From: an uncultured Clostridia bacterium
GTDB lineage: Bacteria; Bacillota; Clostridia; TANB77; CAG-508
Length of the DNA stretch: 64,000 nt
Reading direction: 5' to 3'
Assembly: GCA_948524275.1 (NCBI GenBank)
Contig: CAOSLI010000002.1
Coordinates: 248,001 to 312,000 of the forward strand
Made by a program: the position numbers and the translations under genes. Below are positions 63,979 to 64,000 of the stretch, in pieces. Under the pieces are notes generated by a model. That model did not search any database, was not told the DNA's origin, and was given only the letters and a program-made list of their open reading frames with translations. Each line of letters starts with the position of its first letter. The first letter of the stretch is position 1.

Positions 63979-64000
63979 ATGCGTAAAAAAATTTATGGCT
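63979..64000 (+). CDS. Start of an unidentified gene (cut by the window edge)
   Basis: AAGGAAGG stands eight bases before an ATG that opens MRKKIYG. Too little is inside the window to identify it. Confidence 0.55.

Overview
The window is a low-GC (roughly 28% by eye) bacterial chromosome segment carrying the replication origin of a Bacillota. The order parB-parA-rsmG-mnmG-mnmE-jag-yidC-yidD-rnpA-rpmH (minus strand), then dnaA-dnaN-recF-gyrB and further on gyrA (plus strand), is the classical oriC neighbourhood. AGA-dominated arginine usage, GGAGG ribosome binding sites, a DnaD/DnaI-type helicase-loading pair, fermentation genes (adhE, pflB, pflA) and no respiratory genes suggest an anaerobic, probably gut-associated, uncultivated Clostridia (inference).

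Layout. 1-1.3 kb: end of a flavin-oxidase-like gene, a GNAT acetyltransferase and a VanZ-like protein. 1.4-1.7 kb: two Ser tRNAs. 1.8-10.6 kb: leftward parB to rpmH. 10.6-13.7 kb: bipartite oriC around dnaA, with DnaA boxes and a DnaA-trio/AT-rich unwinding site just before dnaN. 13.7-23.8 kb: recF, gyrB, a four-gene type IV secretion (T4SS)-like cluster, and gyrA. 23.8-25.3 kb: an A-rich stretch without genes. 25.3-30.7 kb, minus strand: DnaI- and DnaD-like genes, then PrgI/VirB3-, VirB6-, VirB2- and VirD4-like T4SS genes. 31-41.7 kb: DUF1858 protein, three tRNAs, a small hydrophobic peptide, an EF-P-modification-type reductase, a starch-binding-like protein, a LexA-like regulator, VanW, two large hypothetical proteins, a DUF4097/XRE pair and a CaxA antiporter. 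41.8-52.6 kb: a tandem pair of small membrane proteins, adhE, pflB, two Fic genes, a Phd/PIN pair, CorA and pflA. 52.7-64 kb: a HAD nucleotidase, a Ppx/GppA-like protein, a RelE-type toxin-antitoxin pair, tag, TspO, a cation efflux gene, tRNA-Lys with an unidentified structured RNA, an NMT1/THI5-type ABC importer, a DUF2974 hydrolase-like protein and an ABC-F ATPase.

Main discovery candidate. Three unrelated genes, dnaA (essential), pflB and a Fic gene, are each interrupted by one extra C that creates an in-frame CGG codon in the same context: NTT CGG A, where the protein family needs NTT GGA. Skipping one base restores full-length products of 444, 746 and 328 residues. In my manual scan of all accepted reading frames (roughly 17,000 codons) in-frame CGG occurs only six times: at these three sites, and at codon 2 or 4 of three small atypical genes where the preceding codon could not slip. 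This points to a near-unassigned or starved CGG codon that triggers +1 ribosomal frameshifting after NTT, and that would make initiator DnaA and the glycyl-radical domain of PflB depend on frameshifting.

A second unusual feature is a relaxase-less T4SS-like machine split into two blocks on either side of gyrA, several of whose genes have excellent Shine-Dalgarno sequences placed before ATT, ATA or TTG instead of ATG.
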